DNA from: Ciona savignyi
Taxonomy: Eukaryota; Chordata; Ascidiacea; Phlebobranchia; Cionidae
Direction: 5' to 3'
Length of the DNA stretch: 64,000 nt
NCBI GenBank assembly: GCA_000149265.1
Contig: CH003350.1
Coordinates: 621,218 to 685,217 of the forward strand
Made by a program: the position numbers and the translations under genes. Position 1 is the first letter of the stretch. Each line of letters starts with the position of its first letter. Below, piece after piece: positions 44,151 to 58,388 of the stretch. The notes beneath the pieces were generated by a model. The model saw only the letters and a list, made by a program, of their open reading frames with translations, was not told the origin of the DNA and did no database searches.

Positions 44151-46691
44151 GTAAATCTATCACCTTCGGTTGCACCTGGGTTAATGAATAGAACCTTCGG
44201 GCAGGTGGTTTATATGGAAGATGTTAAAAATTACCTGTGATCTCATTTAAATCACAGGAAGTGGCCATTCACTGCGTAAAAAATATGATGATGCTCTATT
44301 GTTTTATTGGTACATTCGCGTGGGCTACTGGTTTATTCAATGACGGGACTGATATCAAAATGCTTTAGTTTATACATAGAATACTTGCTTTGCTCAGCAA
44401 CACTGCAGGCTAATTATAGAAAATAAAATTTTGGAAGCATGAAGGCCTATTGTTTTGCTTGTATTGTTAGCAAACTTTGTAAAACGAATACTGTAATACG
44501 AAATTTTACTCTAACGAATAAACATCTAGACATTATGGCCTTTTGCTAGCTTTTAAATAGCCTATGTGTTCCCTTAACTATTGATTTTTTAAAGGAGCAA
44601 AACACAGTCACCCAAATAAACTTGTTTGGTGTAAAATGCACTTACCCATTTTTTTAAAGTTTGCAGTCAAAATATTTATGACATCTTTTAGTCATATTGT
44701 TTTTAACTCTTCTCAGTTTAAGATGACTCAGTAATTTGCCTCCCACGTGTGTGGGCTTATATGACGCCAAACGTTGTTACATACGACATAGCTACGTCGT
44801 AATTTGTAGTAAGTAGGACTACATGTTTTCTGCAGTGCAAGTACGAAACTCTAAATTCCAAAACATAATTACATCAAATACGATTGGTAATACTAGGATT
44901 TTTTTTAAAACTAGGATTGGTTATAATAGGATTTTTGTTTTATTCTCGTGAATCGTAAAATACATTATACCAATATACAGTTTTTGAGTCCTGTATTTAT
45001 GAGAGGACCAACCTATCAAACAGTGGTAGAAGTCGATTGACCGGTTTATTACCAGTGATGTGATTCAAAATTTTAAGAACAGGTTATCTTTTCTATCGTG
45101 CTTACTAACAACAGGTCTAATGTCTGTAAAAATAGCTATATCGGATCAAAATATCGGATCGGTGATTATAACGCTCTTGGTATCCATCGGCGTAAATACA
45201 CAAGATCCTGGCATGTATCAGTCAAGAAATAATATAACAAAACTGGAAATATGACAAAACATACATACATTGGTTATTGGCGTAATGGGCTTTCATATTA
45301 TGCTTCCCTGAAGCTTTTACCAAGTGTTTGATTCTTTCTGACAGATTAGTCTAATGGTTTAGTCATTTAGTGCGTCGCCTTTCAGTCGATGTGGTGCAGG
45401 TACCAAACTGGATGCAGCTAGTGTCTTTAGGTAAGGCACTTAACGCACATTGCATAAACCCAGGGGATTAATGGGTTCTACTAAATTTGTTAGGAATGTG
45501 AGAGTCGTATACAACACACTGCAATAGCTCCGGTAACCAGACGGTGGGCGCGAGATGATCTGACGATTGCCCATGTGTTAACCACCCTCTTGGCTTTCTC
45601 ACTCACGGGGAAAACATTAATATCCTATTTTTTTCCTTTCAGAAATCCTACTAAGGAGTGACCATGCAACATTATCCCCGTGTCTGATGCGTCCAGTCAA
45701 CCGGTAATAATGCATTAATTTTGGCCAATATTAATATAGATACTCGTATATTCTTGAATAAATGAATTACTATTTAAGGCACAAAGTAAAAAAGAATATT
45801 TATAATTAGAAATCGAATATATATCTGTATACCATCCCGAACCAATTCAACATCGATATGGACAGTGGGTCATTGGTAGAAGTATCCGTTTTGGAACACA
45901 TAAATAGCACATAACTGTTCGTGGTAAAAAAGATCATTTTTTAAAGAAAACGATTTAAATAAAAAACTATATTGTTCTTGTGATAATAGGGAAAATGTTT
46001 AAACAACTTAAAATTTCGCCATTGTATTTGAGGGTTTCAACTTCGATAGAATAGAATCATTAAGGATAACTAAAACGTTTCACATGTGCAAGAGTTAAGT
46101 GACAACCCACTGAAGCTATTTATAGTTTGGAAACTCCTAGCGAGTTGATATGTCCACTGCATAGTATTCTTTACATTAGACATCAATCAGTGTCACGTTA
46201 CAAGGAGGTCCTGGAAAAGGAGTGGTCACATTTATAATCAGATCAGACATTTATAAAATGATTGTAGTTATAGCTATAATCGGATATTATATCCTGGTAT
46301 TGTGGGTGGAAACCAGCGCAATCCTGACAATTTTCCATCGGGTTCACCAATAAAATAGTATGAACCTGAGGTACCCAGTTCACACTACGCAGGGACAAAT
46401 TTCATTTTCAGCCAAAAAGTCACGTCAACTTTACTTTCTTAGTGCGCTAGTTGATTAAACATAGCAGTCAACTACAAATATCATTTAAATTCCAGATATG
46501 ACATAAATTATGGATTACGTTTGGATCTTTCCTGATTTCGTGTTAATTTAGTTTAATGGTGATTGTGAATACACCATATTCTAAAATGTGAGGCATCTAG
46601 GTATAAACTGTATAATGGGGTGGTAATCTCTAGAAACCACTCCAGCTTTTGGCAGATGTTGTAACTGCTTAACAAAAGCGAAAAGGCTGTG
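44151..46691. other. Intergenic between LPMO B and sortilin
   Basis: AT-rich, containing the SINE at 45341. The upstream side should hold the LPMO B promoter; no TATA box was clear. No further genes were recognised; a 92-codon plus-strand frame at 43962-44240 overlaps the LPMO B signal exon in antisense and is not credible. Confidence 0.5.
45341..45632 (+). mobile_element. tRNA-derived SINE, second copy
   Basis: Same family as 35377-35666, more diverged in the tRNA head (agattagtctaatggttt). It keeps gtaaggcacttaacg, the caatagctccggtaac block and ggtgggcgcgagatgatctg, and ends with an AT-rich tail near 45632. Confidence 0.8.
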
Positions 46692-49600
46692 CTAACATAA
46701 TGCACACCATGTAACACATGCAACCCCCACCTCATCAGAATCGTCATGATAGGAAATAACGGCTCCGTTACTCTGGAGGTGATCTCCGTTTGGCATGGAA
46801 ACCAGCACTGCATCATCATCGTCTATCACTGTTTCCGTGCCAACCAGGTTTCCGTTCGGAGTCTCATCATCATGAGGTTCATCTTGTGTAATCGGTCGAT
46901 ACCGTACTTTCATCAATCTAAGGTTTTCGGGCATATTATACTGTGTTTTTAAACTCGGATTACATCAATTTGTCATCTAAAGTTGTTTTCTGATGCACTT
47001 TGAAAGTTAAACAAACTAATCCCAAAGACATTAATTGAATTATGGATAATGGATGTTAAAAGGTAACAAACACCAGATATTGGTAAATCCTAGTAGGAAG
47101 AAAAATAAAATTCACTCACACACTACGCTTCTTGTACACCAGGTAGACCAGGGAGCCACCTAGTGAGAGAACTAAAATGACGAGAAAAACAATCCAACCA
47201 GTGTGAGGATTGGAACGGGATTTGGGAACATAATTAACAAATGCGTGCTTGTCCACCCCTGTGTTATCTTTGATCTCTTCCGCCTAAGGTTTAAAAAGGT
47301 ACAAATCAAATATATTTTAACAAAGAAAAATTTGAAAGTGTCCATAATGTTGGTCGCAGTTAAAATTTGTTAAGAATTATGATACAGCGTTAAACTGTTA
47401 ATCATGAACAGATTTTACAATCTTCTATTTTAATGCATCAGTTGAAACATAAAAAAATAACCTATTAACTAATCAGAGTGCATTTCTCCATTTAAAATTG
47501 ATAAATTAACACAGAAGTTTTAATTAGGTCCAAACAAATGAAAAATAGTGATTTTAATCTTAATCATAGTTTAACCAGTAAAACATACCTTACTGCAACT
47601 TTTACTTAAACTTTTAACTGCATGATGAGGTACAAAACCACCGGTGCACTTATCACCTGGTATTTTGCGATAGCCCTGCAAATATAAAATTTAATAACCT
47701 TTATAAGGTCAAATGTTAGGTGACGAAAGAAGTAGTTTCAGTGTTGACGATGTTTGCTAGTTGTTTGAAAGTGACAGATATTCGAGCGATGAATATTCCT
47801 GCTAGGTTAACATTAAAAATTAACACAAGGAATGGTTAATCTAGGAGAAATAATAAATAAACTTTCTCGCATTTAATACAGCATCATGCAGAAAAAGGTA
47901 ATTATCACATTTCAGACATGGTCATATACATATCAGTAGAAAGAAAGATCAACCTTAGTTTGAATTTGCTCCTCTGTTCCCTCAATACAAACATCCATAT
48001 TGGATGTGGCAGCTGCAGGGTCGAGGACACATTCCAATGTGGATTCATCCCGTTTGTATCCATAGTCACTGTTAGAAAAAGTGCTTAAGAAATAACCAAG
48101 GAGAAAATTAACTTCACATAATGATGGAAGTTAAAGTCTGCACAAACTTTTTACAGCAATTGATTTTTATTTTATTTTTTATGTATATTCACCAATTGGC
48201 TAGTTTTGTAATTCCTTTAGTGTTTAACTGGCAATATATATATTTACCAACTTATGCACAGTCTTAGTTATGATCTATAGAAAAAAATACACACCATAAG
48301 TAATCTGTGTATTCGCATTCGCAAGTTTTATGAGTAGCTATTGCTTGGATGGCCGCGTTGGTGCAAATTGTCCCTGCTTTTCGGCGAATAAAGGATTGTT
48401 TTGAACCCAGCAAGCAACCATCACTAGATTGAGCAACGGAGTTTGTCTCATGTGCTGTCCACTTGGTAAGATCGGTTTGTTGACCTGTGCAAGAAAGGTA
48501 AATGATGTGGAAAGTTCGATTTCACCATTTTCTAAATTTTATATTTAGAGACTTAAAAGAAGCAAATGTAAAATAAGTAATTGTTGTTGGAAAATCATCA
48601 CTTGGGATTACTTGAGTCCCAATGATCTGAAATCTACTTTAAAGATTTATGTTGGTTTGGTTTGACTGTTTTTTGGTGTGTTAGTGGCGCTTTATTGCAT
48701 TTTTTATAAGCATTTCTATATACTACCTTTTCTTTCCCTTTTTTAAAAACAAAAAATTTGGTAATCACATTAAGTAAAAAAATTTAACTTATAATAGCAA
48801 TCACCACATGCATCTTTAGTAGTTTAATCCTTTTATATAAGATACTGCACGCATGTTAGATTATACCATTAGTCTTGTAATGGATTTGTAAGCTCAACCA
48901 TTATGTTCAAATTATACTTCACATCATCAAGAAACATACACTGGCTGCCCATAATGGCATGGAAATCCACAGTGACAGCCATCCACATGCCATCTCCGTT
49001 CCTATCCCAACCCCATATTGTCACATCGGTGGCTTTCTCTCCAGGTTCAGCTGACACCCCTGTCACTTGGATTGCTGTGTCGGAGAAGTTGAATGAATGC
49101 CAACACTGCCCTTCATCCAGAGAGAATCTGAAAGCCATTATGAATTAGAATAAGAAACAATAATAGCCCAAAAGTAACATATAAGATACATTACTATTCT
49201 CACAATCATTGTATACTACAACAAAATTAAGTTTGAAAAGAAGTTAGGGAATGCTGTACAGATGGCAAAGCAGGAATTCATAAAGAAAATTCCTGCAAGA
49301 GCCTGGTTGAGTTATAATGGAATAAAAAAAACAAATAACAGCTTAACTGACTTGATTACATTGGTCGGAGTGGTTTGATATGGCACAGCGTATAATATAC
49401 CACCAGCATCACCGATGCCGTAGTAATGTGGTCCAGCCAACTCAGCTGGTTGGTTCCATGAATACCCACCATCCACACTCACATATACTTGGGTGGGTTG
49501 AAGTTCAAGCCGTCGCCTGTACAAAAGAGGAAAAGATGATTAGTTGATAGTAGAAAACATCACACAAACGTATCGCTTGGAAGCAAGAAACATAAACTTT

Positions 49601-52600
49601 TCGGTATACTACATAATTATATTCAATGAACTTTTGATGACTGAAATATCGATACAATACTACTTGTCACAATTATGAGTGAGTAAGCCAAACAGCGTCT
49701 TTAAACTTTTGTTTGATAAAACACATAGTAGAATCGCAACCCTGATAAGATGTTAAACAAAATGACATTTATTTGTGATTACTGATGTGTAATTACCCAT
49801 AAAAATAAAAAAATGGACATAATGTAAAATACAGCAATTTAAATATCATTATATCTCTGGTTCGAGCAATGAATAGTATACATACCTAGTTTCTCATTTT
49901 TGCTTGTACATATCTTTTTAATAGCTGTATAACTATACTGGTATGTCAATTCAGATCTATTGTTATACTGTTTCAATCCAACAATTCTTTTGTGCACTGC
50001 GCAGCAGGCAATACAAATAGGTAATGTTGCAACAAATCGGGTTTATAACACATATAAATTAGGTTAATCATTTATTTATTTTATGATGGTTATCTTACAT
50101 TAGTAAAGCTATAACTTCAAAGCAAACCTATGTTTCCATGAGCCATAATCAGTCCCACTGTGTTCTTGCTCGAAAGCGGTAGAGCTGGTAATGTCACATG
50201 CTTCGAAGCACTGAAGTAATTGTGTAATTGGAGCTGACACTGCAAAATTAAGTTTTAAGTGTCACATTAATGAGGAGTGTGGATTTAACCATAACATCTG
50301 GCCATCTAATAGTCAAGACCAGAACTTTTATAATGACAAAAGCGAATGTAACACTAATTTTGAGTTTTAAAATGATGTCTTGTTCCATTTTTTAATTGAA
50401 AATTCTGCTGGGTTTAATCCAATTGTTAACTCCTCTAAAGTACGACTAAATAGGGTTTGATCAGTTTAAGAATAGTGTGTAGTATGAACACAACTGTGTA
50501 CAGCGCTCCTTTTGCTCAGTGTATAAGAGCCTGCACAATGTACAGTAAAGAATTTTTACTTGTATTCGATTTACTCCAATTTACATTGCATGGTTTTTTT
50601 TATATTTAACTATAATGATTTAAACCTTTAATGAAATGCTGTGTGGCAATAGCAGTTTCCCTATTCATGATACAAGTTATCCTATTCCCATCTGCAATAA
50701 CAAAGATTTCCAACTAAAATATTTCGCAACAGTGATACAATAACTTACACTTTTCTCGGTTGCAGCACAATGACTGCCACTAGGAGCAGTGATGGGCTGC
50801 CAGGTGCCACCTTTATCGAATGTGATGAGTGAATGGATGGTTTGGTCCGCACTTAGTTGTGATGTAATATACACACCAGGCAATGATAATACCTGTGAAA
50901 GCAACAAGTTTTACTCAATTGCTGTGTGGCCAGCATTTCTCACCTCCCCATGGTATATCTGATATAAAGATAATAATGTTTGTTTTTAAAGAAGAAACTA
51001 GTGGGTTCTTGAGTTAACAGTCTAAACTTAATATCTATGTTTCCCGAATAAAGATTTCATGTTGGTATATTAAAACCTGACAATAGAAACAAAGAAAATT
51101 AAATTGTTTTTTTTTATATTATTGCAGGCTTTTTGGAAATATTTTATTTAATGTAATTTTCATTGTTAATTTAATAACACTATCACAATATAGGGGATTT
51201 CCCGGGAAGTTTTTTCTGATTGGTGTTGTTTATCTTTAAATTTCTGAGCATTTTAAATTAAATATTACTTTGTAATCCGGAAATATCGGGGATAAAGCCA
51301 AAAATACTAAAAAAGAACCTTATTTTTTGCATTTTTTTCCAATAGCGAAATTCCCCTTGGGGTTTTTACAAAATTTAAGGTCGTTGCAATATTAAGATCA
51401 TGCAAGTTATTCCTGTAAGTTGTAACCTGATTGGATAAACCCTTCCTGCTAATTATTTGGCAACATGACATGACGATCACAAGCATGACGCAGAAAAAAA
51501 AAGTAAAAAAATCAATATGTGTTTCCATCGGAAATCTGAACCCATAACTATAATCTTGAGATATTTAAATATCATTTTTAAAAATATTATTTAATAGAAT
51601 GTTTCGTGGATATCAGTATAACTTATGCATATTCAATCTCTATAAGAGATATTGTGATATTTATATAAAGAAAAGTATGCACAAAGAAGTGAGTATATGT
51701 ATATTAAACTAATGAATTCTAGATTTGAATAAACAATGCCAAAACTTATTAAAACAAGTACAATATTATAATTAATATATAGAACATCGCACATGTTAAC
51801 TTTCAAAAACGTGCATAGTTCGTCATTTCTTTATTAAAGCATCTTTAAATTACACACATAATCCTTGTGGTCTTTTATATTTAGCTTTTATTTAGGGAGT
51901 TTAAATATTTATTTAAGAGGGTTTAAAACAACACACCCAGAAACAATTCACTGAAACTTTAGGTTGCAATTTATTTAGAAATACAATGTACAGACAAATG
52001 TCTATTCAACTAACTGAAGCGTTTCCTGCTTACTGTGTGCTGACATCCCGCACGAACAAAAACTGCTCTGGCAAAGATTATGACAACTGCAGTTACAATG
52101 TACAAAAAATTAACATTATTTTGCGATATTCTTTAAAGTTTTATGGTCAATTAAGTTTGCTAAAACATTTGGGAAAGCAAACATCTACCTTATAAAAGTC
52201 AGTGAGACCTTCTCTGTTGGGATAGAGATGTTTTGACAGTGACTTGGAATAAATGATTCCTCTCTCGTCCGAAGTGTACACTGTGCCAAAGCCTGTGTCT
52301 ATAAATAGAAGGATTTGACTTGTTTGGTGGACATGGTATACAACAAAAATGAAACTCTGAATAAAGGGCCTGAAAGCATGATATTAAACGCATTACCAGA
52401 CTAATAACCATTTAAGCTGCACACTACAATCGTCTTTAAGGGTGAAAAATAAACAGTTGAAACTGCATTTATTAAAATGTCATGTAAGTAGTACTAACCC
52501 CCCTCAAGATCAACATGTATAAAAACCATGTCCTCGCTCATGTCGAGCAGTGAATAGAACTGTTGGTTGTTGATGAGTGGAAGCTGGGCAGCATCCCAAC

Positions 52601-55496
52601 TATCACCTTGGTTCTTCGACACATGCATCACTCTACTTCCATTTTTCTAGAAAAAAACATAATGACAAATGTAAAACTAGCCTACTTAAATTCACATATA
52701 TATTATAAAAACTTTACATTTGTTTATATGTGTGTTTAATAGGATATAAATGTATGTTAATAAAAATTATTGGAAATTGCTACCAGTACTGTGATTTACA
52801 CAGTACTTTGAATACTTCAAACTGCTAAATAAGTAGATACAGAATTTATGAAGCAATTTTTGTTTTAGACAACTTTGACTATTACACAGATATACTTGCT
52901 AAAACAGAAATATATCGGTATGTTGTATATTTATATACCTATATAGTATATAGACAAAAAATTAAGACAAACCCCTTGAAATTGCACAGAAAGAAATAGG
53001 AAATTGTCTTGGACAGCAAAACTGTGTACATCTTGTGCTAAGCGCACGGACAATTCAGTCAATGCATTTTCTCTGTACAGTTCATTTACAAGACTGCTTT
53101 CTGTGAAGAAGTGTATACAATGTCAATTAAGACAAGACATATAAATAAAATATTTTTTTTTTTTAAATATATAAACAAAACATACACATAAGAACAAAAA
53201 AAATAAATATACAGTTTGTTAAACAATTCGTTCCATTATAAATACACAAAAAAACCTTAAAAATAAAATACATATAATCATTAAAACACTAATATGTAAT
53301 AAAAATAAAATCAGTCATAACAGAATAAGTTCTTGCTTTTAATCCTTTTTAAAAGGTTATTCTTAGATAAAACCAATTCAATTTTTACTTACTAGACAAA
53401 GAATGACTGGAATCATAGGAGAAGTAGAAGTAATCTCCATTTGTTGGATCCCATGATACAGCCTGTACGAACTTCTGCACCAGCTTCCATGTGGTACCAA
53501 AATCATCAGACAACCATAAAGCACCTTCGTCTACTGCCTTTGCAAGCAATCTGTAAAAATTATGGTCAACTTGTTTTAACTCAAGTATTCGATTCTTACG
53601 AGTATAACTTCAAAAATTACTAAATTTGAAAGATGGGCAAAAGTTATTTTAATAAGTTACGGCAATTTAAAATTCTTTACATGTGCCTTATTCATTTTGT
53701 GTGCTCATTTTTATTAATATTTATATACAATATAAGCTTTGAATAATTAAACTGATATAATACAAATAACATAACATGAATCGTACCGGTTCTTTTTTTG
53801 TGGGAATGGGTTGAATTTGACACTGGCGGCGTCAATTTTAAATGGAAGCATAATCTTTGTGAATGATTCTCCAGCATTGTTGGTTGTGTATATGGTGGTG
53901 TGTGAGGTTGAATAGGGGGTGTCATATCCGAATAAAATCACCTAGAACAATCACAATGTTTTGTTGCTTTTAATATATATTCTGATTGACATTCGTTAAG
54001 TCAAATAATCACATATTAATAAAACTTTTAATTACAAAATTATGACTAAACTGGTAATTTTTATGATAAATGCTATTTGGAACACTAGTAATTGGGCCAT
54101 TTTAAAAATTGATTCCCTACCGTATTTCCTATTTACAAAAAATCACAAACAAAAGCAATGTATATCAGTAACCATTAGTAGGTATTACAGCACTGTCACA
54201 AATAAATCTGTATGAAATTCAGATGGTTCTAATAGCAAATTTTTAAAGATTTCTTCGCCTTTTCTTGAATATTCTCAACAAAGCACACAAAAATATATGA
54301 ATAACACAGAAAACTTTTATTGCAGTTTATATTTTGAATAATCGTTGATCAACTCAAAAAAGTCCTCACCATTGCTGTATCAGATGGATTGACTTGCATG
54401 CCTGATGTTTTTCGAATGTACCCCCCTGATAACTGGCTTGATATGTCACTGAATGTTCTGAACAACATAGGAAGCTCATTAAACACACATTTCATAAGTA
54501 CTGTGTTTTTAAAGCAGATAATGACATTGAAAGTATTTTTTCGTAATAATTTTAATCACAACACCACAAGGGACATTATATTGAATTGCAGATAGATTTT
54601 TTAAATGTTTTACTTAAGAAGGATATGGATATAAAAATGACTTCGGACAAAATATCGTCCAGGTTGGCTATTTTAATGTGTTTACCAACAAGGTTAAAAT
54701 GATGGCTGACTAGGCAATCTCTGTAGTTGGACATTGTATTAAAAAGAAAGATCAGCTTAAAGGATAAATATAAAAATGTACTATGGCAGCTTTATAATCA
54801 AATCACATAAATTTGTCTTACAAATATTTTCTCTTTTGGCACAAATGTTACTGTACGTATTCTTGTTTTCTTTGAAATCAACTTTATAATTTTTTTATAT
54901 AGTACTGCGCAGTTATACATTTATTCAAAATCAACTAACTTTCCACGGTCTGTGCTCCTGTAGAGTCGGGAACTTTGTGCCAAGAACAGGTTGGTAATGG
55001 TGGTTAGAGCTAACATTACTCCATTCGTACCAGACCATGTCAGTGATATCGATGGATTGTTGTCGTTGGAAAAAGTATGCTGCACATGTGTCAAATATTA
55101 AACAATAAATTTCATGGATAGGATATGTCAGTGTAGGCGACGGTGTTGGTAATGTTACCATGGCACACCATAAATACTTTATAATTGTGCCCACAAGACA
55201 TGCAAATTTAATGCAGATCGGTAACGAATGAACTCTATAATAAAGTCACAATCCTTTTTAAAATAAATATTTACCTGAGTTCTTCCTGGGGTAAGTTTTT
55301 GAACAAAATTCGAGGGAGGTACGCATGCACTGTTTGCATCACGCTTATTAACTGATGAAGTATCTTCTTCTACAATTATACTCCGTACATTCCGAACATG
55401 AGATTTTGCAAATTCAGAAACAAGATTTTCTCTTGCGAACACCAATGTACTCAGCAATACCAGTAATAAAACAGAGTAAAAATTAGATTCAAACAT
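46692..55496 (-). CDS. Sortilin, VPS10-domain sorting receptor, 17 exons
   Basis: Type I membrane receptor that sorts ligands between Golgi, endosomes and cell surface. Exons in reading order: 55496-55275, 55079-54940, 54457-54370, 53941-53787, 53550-53393, 53100-52973, 52646-52499, 52298-52189, 50892-50749, 50239-50128, 49516-49352, 49127-48940, 48484-48295, 48068-47954, 47675-47589, 47283-47120, 46917-46692; about 846 residues (human 831). It begins with a signal peptide (about 1-21) and a propeptide with a dibasic site (NKRD, 50-53). The ten-blade VPS10 propeller shows Asp-box signatures such as [29 protein letters not shown] and SLDEGQCW. The 10CC region ends at [10 protein letters not shown]. 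One helix (about 748-767) is followed by an acidic tail with YRPI and SYHDDSDE. Exon 11 (49516-49352) is one base out of phase, see findings. The last residues differ from the vertebrate DLLE end. Confidence 0.92.
51180..51430. repeat. Dispersed repeat in a sortilin intron
   Basis: Shares a diverged but colinear pattern with 63230-63470: ggggatttcc near the start, then ttt-aatccgga-atat, then aattcccctt-gggttttt and atgcaagtta/catgccagtt. A related ggatttcccgcg block occurs near 57915. It is probably a non-coding mobile element of the genome. Confidence 0.5.
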
Positions 55497-57090
55497 GTTT
55501 TTTTATCACAGTTTCCAACCTGAAAATACAACTTTACACTACCAAGCCCAGCATATAAAAATGTATTTTAAAAGTAATTGTATTACAGAAACTAAGCTAA
55601 ATAATTAGGAATAGTATAGTGCATAGACAAGGAAACAGCATGTGCTTACAGCTACAGGGCAATAGGGCATCCTGTTACTAGCAAAGAGTTTACTTATAAT
55701 CAACTTAAGGTAAACAAAACAAACATACCAAATTTGAATTTACACTGCAATCTAATTAATTTTAACAAAACAGCATTATAATGTTGAATTTTAAACAAAT
55801 GTGTATTTTTATTGTATTACACAGCAAAGGAGAATAAATATAAAAATAATTTGGATTTCTCTCCATGGCCCATGGAGTGCATTGTCTCCCTCCACCAGTT
55901 ATAATCAATTTACTGGTATATGTTCAATATAATGCCTACGTCTTAAACTGCTTAATGCCATGTTACCCTGGTAGCCGTACGTTACCTGAACTGCGTTATA
56001 TTTATAAACTGAAAGTCGATACGGTAACATAATAAACAAGTATCGTGACGCGTATTTTGATCCACATATCGGTTAACAGGTTTGGAATCCAAAAGACACA
56101 TAATTGTTAAACATCACATGACCCATGATGTGAAGAAAATTATGTTTATGTGGTTTAATCATAGAAATATAAAATTTAAATTCTAATATTAATAGATATC
56201 TATAAGTACGTCATATTTTAAAACTACAGCTGATCGATATTGTGACGTCAGTTACCATAATCGTAATTTTACTATACAATGCAATAACGTAAAAAAACTT
56301 CTGGTAAATTATGGGTAATTAAATCTGTATTTTATTTAAATTAATAATTGGATATTACAATAACATAACTGATGTATATTGTGTTTAAATTAACCGGGGA
56401 CAGAAAAGCTTACACACAAGGACTATACAAATGGGTTCTTGAGTACAGCGCAAAGCACGTAAAGCAAAGTAAATACGATAGGATATTCATATTGATTGCC
56501 GTGAATGGGAGGGAATACGCAAGGGGCGGTATTATACACGGGCAATAGTCAGATTACCTCGCGCCCACCGTCGGGTTAATGAAACAATCGCAGTGTGTTT
56601 GTTGCGAATGCTTAGTTTTTATAATATTTATTATTAACATTTAGACTAATGGACTTTAATAAGTATACCCGCTACAAAGTTTAATTAAACCTTGAGTGGT
56701 GGATGGGGCACGTTCGTACGCACCCCCGGGTCTCCAGGAGTCGAAATACCCTTCTGAGTGGTAACGGTATTTTGGTGCATCAATCCCTCATATGCGCTAT
56801 TCGAATTGTCATCACGAGTCGACTCTTCGAGCTCTGTAACCCGGTTCTCCGCAAAATAAATTTTTCGACTATAGGCAAATATATATTTTTAATCGTTTAT
56901 ATAAAACGTAGCTTGGTTTAGACATTTCGGGACCGATATTTTTGACAGTTGAAGCAGAAACAAAACTGTTACCATCGGGTAAAACATTTAGTAATGTTAT
57001 ACCGCCGGTCCATAGACATCTACGGATCTAACAAGAGTATATACTACACTTTTAACTAAAAGTGGTAAACATTTTGCAGAAAAAGGTTAA
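55497..57090. other. Intergenic upstream of sortilin
   Basis: AT-rich region with the sortilin 5' flank and a reverse SINE piece at 56476-56605. The frame at 56703-56921 (+) has no family resemblance. No gene was seen. Confidence 0.5.
56476..56605 (-). mobile_element. Partial SINE, reverse orientation
   Basis: Minus-strand copy of the 3' half of the SINE family: the antisense of the gggcgcgaggtaatctgac block, the cgggcaat stretch and the cctatcgta tail are recognisable. The 5' half is absent, as in a truncated or deleted insertion. Confidence 0.7.
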
Positions 57091-57124
57091 ATATATAGAA
57101 AATATAGAGATTGTGGTTAGGGAC

Positions 57125-57560
57125 CCTTATTATTATATATATATGGCAGAAGTTGAAACGTGGTTGTCGCTCAATAGTTTAATTTGCTTTATCGACTTTA
57201 TTTAGCCTAATAGAAAATCGTAAGCAGTTTCCGTAAAAATTTTCCGGTAAAACGTGACAGGTGACTTATTAGAAATTGCCTGTCAGCTTGACGTTGACTT
57301 TGATATACACCTCGAGTATAATTATTGATAACGGTTGTTTCAAAGAAAGACTACATTTAACCTCCAACTGCCCGTAGTCGTTGTCTCCAAAAAGAAGTAG
57401 TTTTAGAACCACCAGTTAATCCTAAATCATCAAATGTTTTGAAGGTCAGGTGTAATTTTTATTTAAGTTTCAATAAGTATTACCTTCTTTTACTGTACAA
57501 TATATGTTTCGGCAGTCGATTTAATATTTTCTAAATTAAATATTCACGTAAGATATAGAA
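57125..57560 (+). repeat. Orphan leader repeat, unit 1
   Basis: About 430 bp nearly identical to 58372-58800. It includes ctttatcgactttatt, gtgacaggtgacttattag, tcgttgtctccaaaaagaag and aaggtcaggtgtaattttt. The last part also resembles the 5' flank of the lectin-like gene at 59570-59740. No ATG or signal-peptide exon follows it. Confidence 0.85.
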
Positions 57561-58346
57561 AAAAACTAAGAAAATCGGACACAGACGGGAAAACTGACGT
57601 CGTTTTTATATTATAGGTTTTGGCGAAAGTTTCCCAGCGTAATTTAAGTTGTCACTGCATTTAAAACATATCTAACACCGTCATAAAGTTTAATTACATA
57701 GATTATTGAACGCTCAAGCAAACTGATCATTTGTTTGAATGCGGTCTCTTGTTTAGGGTTTTTTCTGGAAAATAGTTCATGGTGGGTATGGAGTATTTAT
57801 TTTTTTGCATTGAAATTCACTACAGCTTTGAGCTGGTTTTAATTGTTGGATTGTTTTATGTACATGGTAATAATGTATTAGATTTACCTATGATTTATAT
57901 ATTATATTTTATGGGATTTCCCGCGATAACTTGGGGTAGGTAGGGTCCATCTATCCATTTCCTAGTTTAACTTAATCATCTTCAACTTTGTTTATAATTT
58001 AAAAGGAACAATTCTCATTAATCCCAAAATAGTGGTTGCCAAAGAAAAATCGGCAATAAAAATTGCGATTTACCATGCCCAGACCACTACAACAGTTTTA
58101 ACTTTTTTTAAATTAGATTAGAATTAAAATTATTGCTGCAAATTTTTTTATTCCAAACTATATTAGAATTACTAAATTCGCAAACTCGTGAAAATTAAAT
58201 TCATTTCCTAGTTCTCTGTGCACCAAGATTTGCTTGTTTCGCATTATAGGCTATTCACTTCGCCTGCATTCAATTCCAACTAGGTTTGTATAACTTGCTA
58301 AAACCTGCCGTTGGACAAAGTAGCATTTTTGGAAAAACGGAAATTA

Positions 58347-58348
<2 letters not shown>

Positions 58349-58378
<30 letters not shown>
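58349..58378. repeat. (AT)15 microsatellite
   Basis: Fifteen uninterrupted AT units, followed by gtatgtatgtgtgtgtgg. It sits at the start of leader repeat unit 2; the unit 1 counterpart is a shorter tatatatata run near 57135. Confidence 0.95.

Positions 58379-58388
<10 letters not shown>

Noticed and set aside
43962..44240. 92-codon plus-strand frame
   Set aside because: Antisense to the well-supported LPMO B signal-peptide exon, with no domain resemblance.
51307..51528. 73-codon minus-strand frame in a sortilin intron
   Set aside because: Falls in the dispersed repeat at 51180-51430 and matches no part of sortilin.
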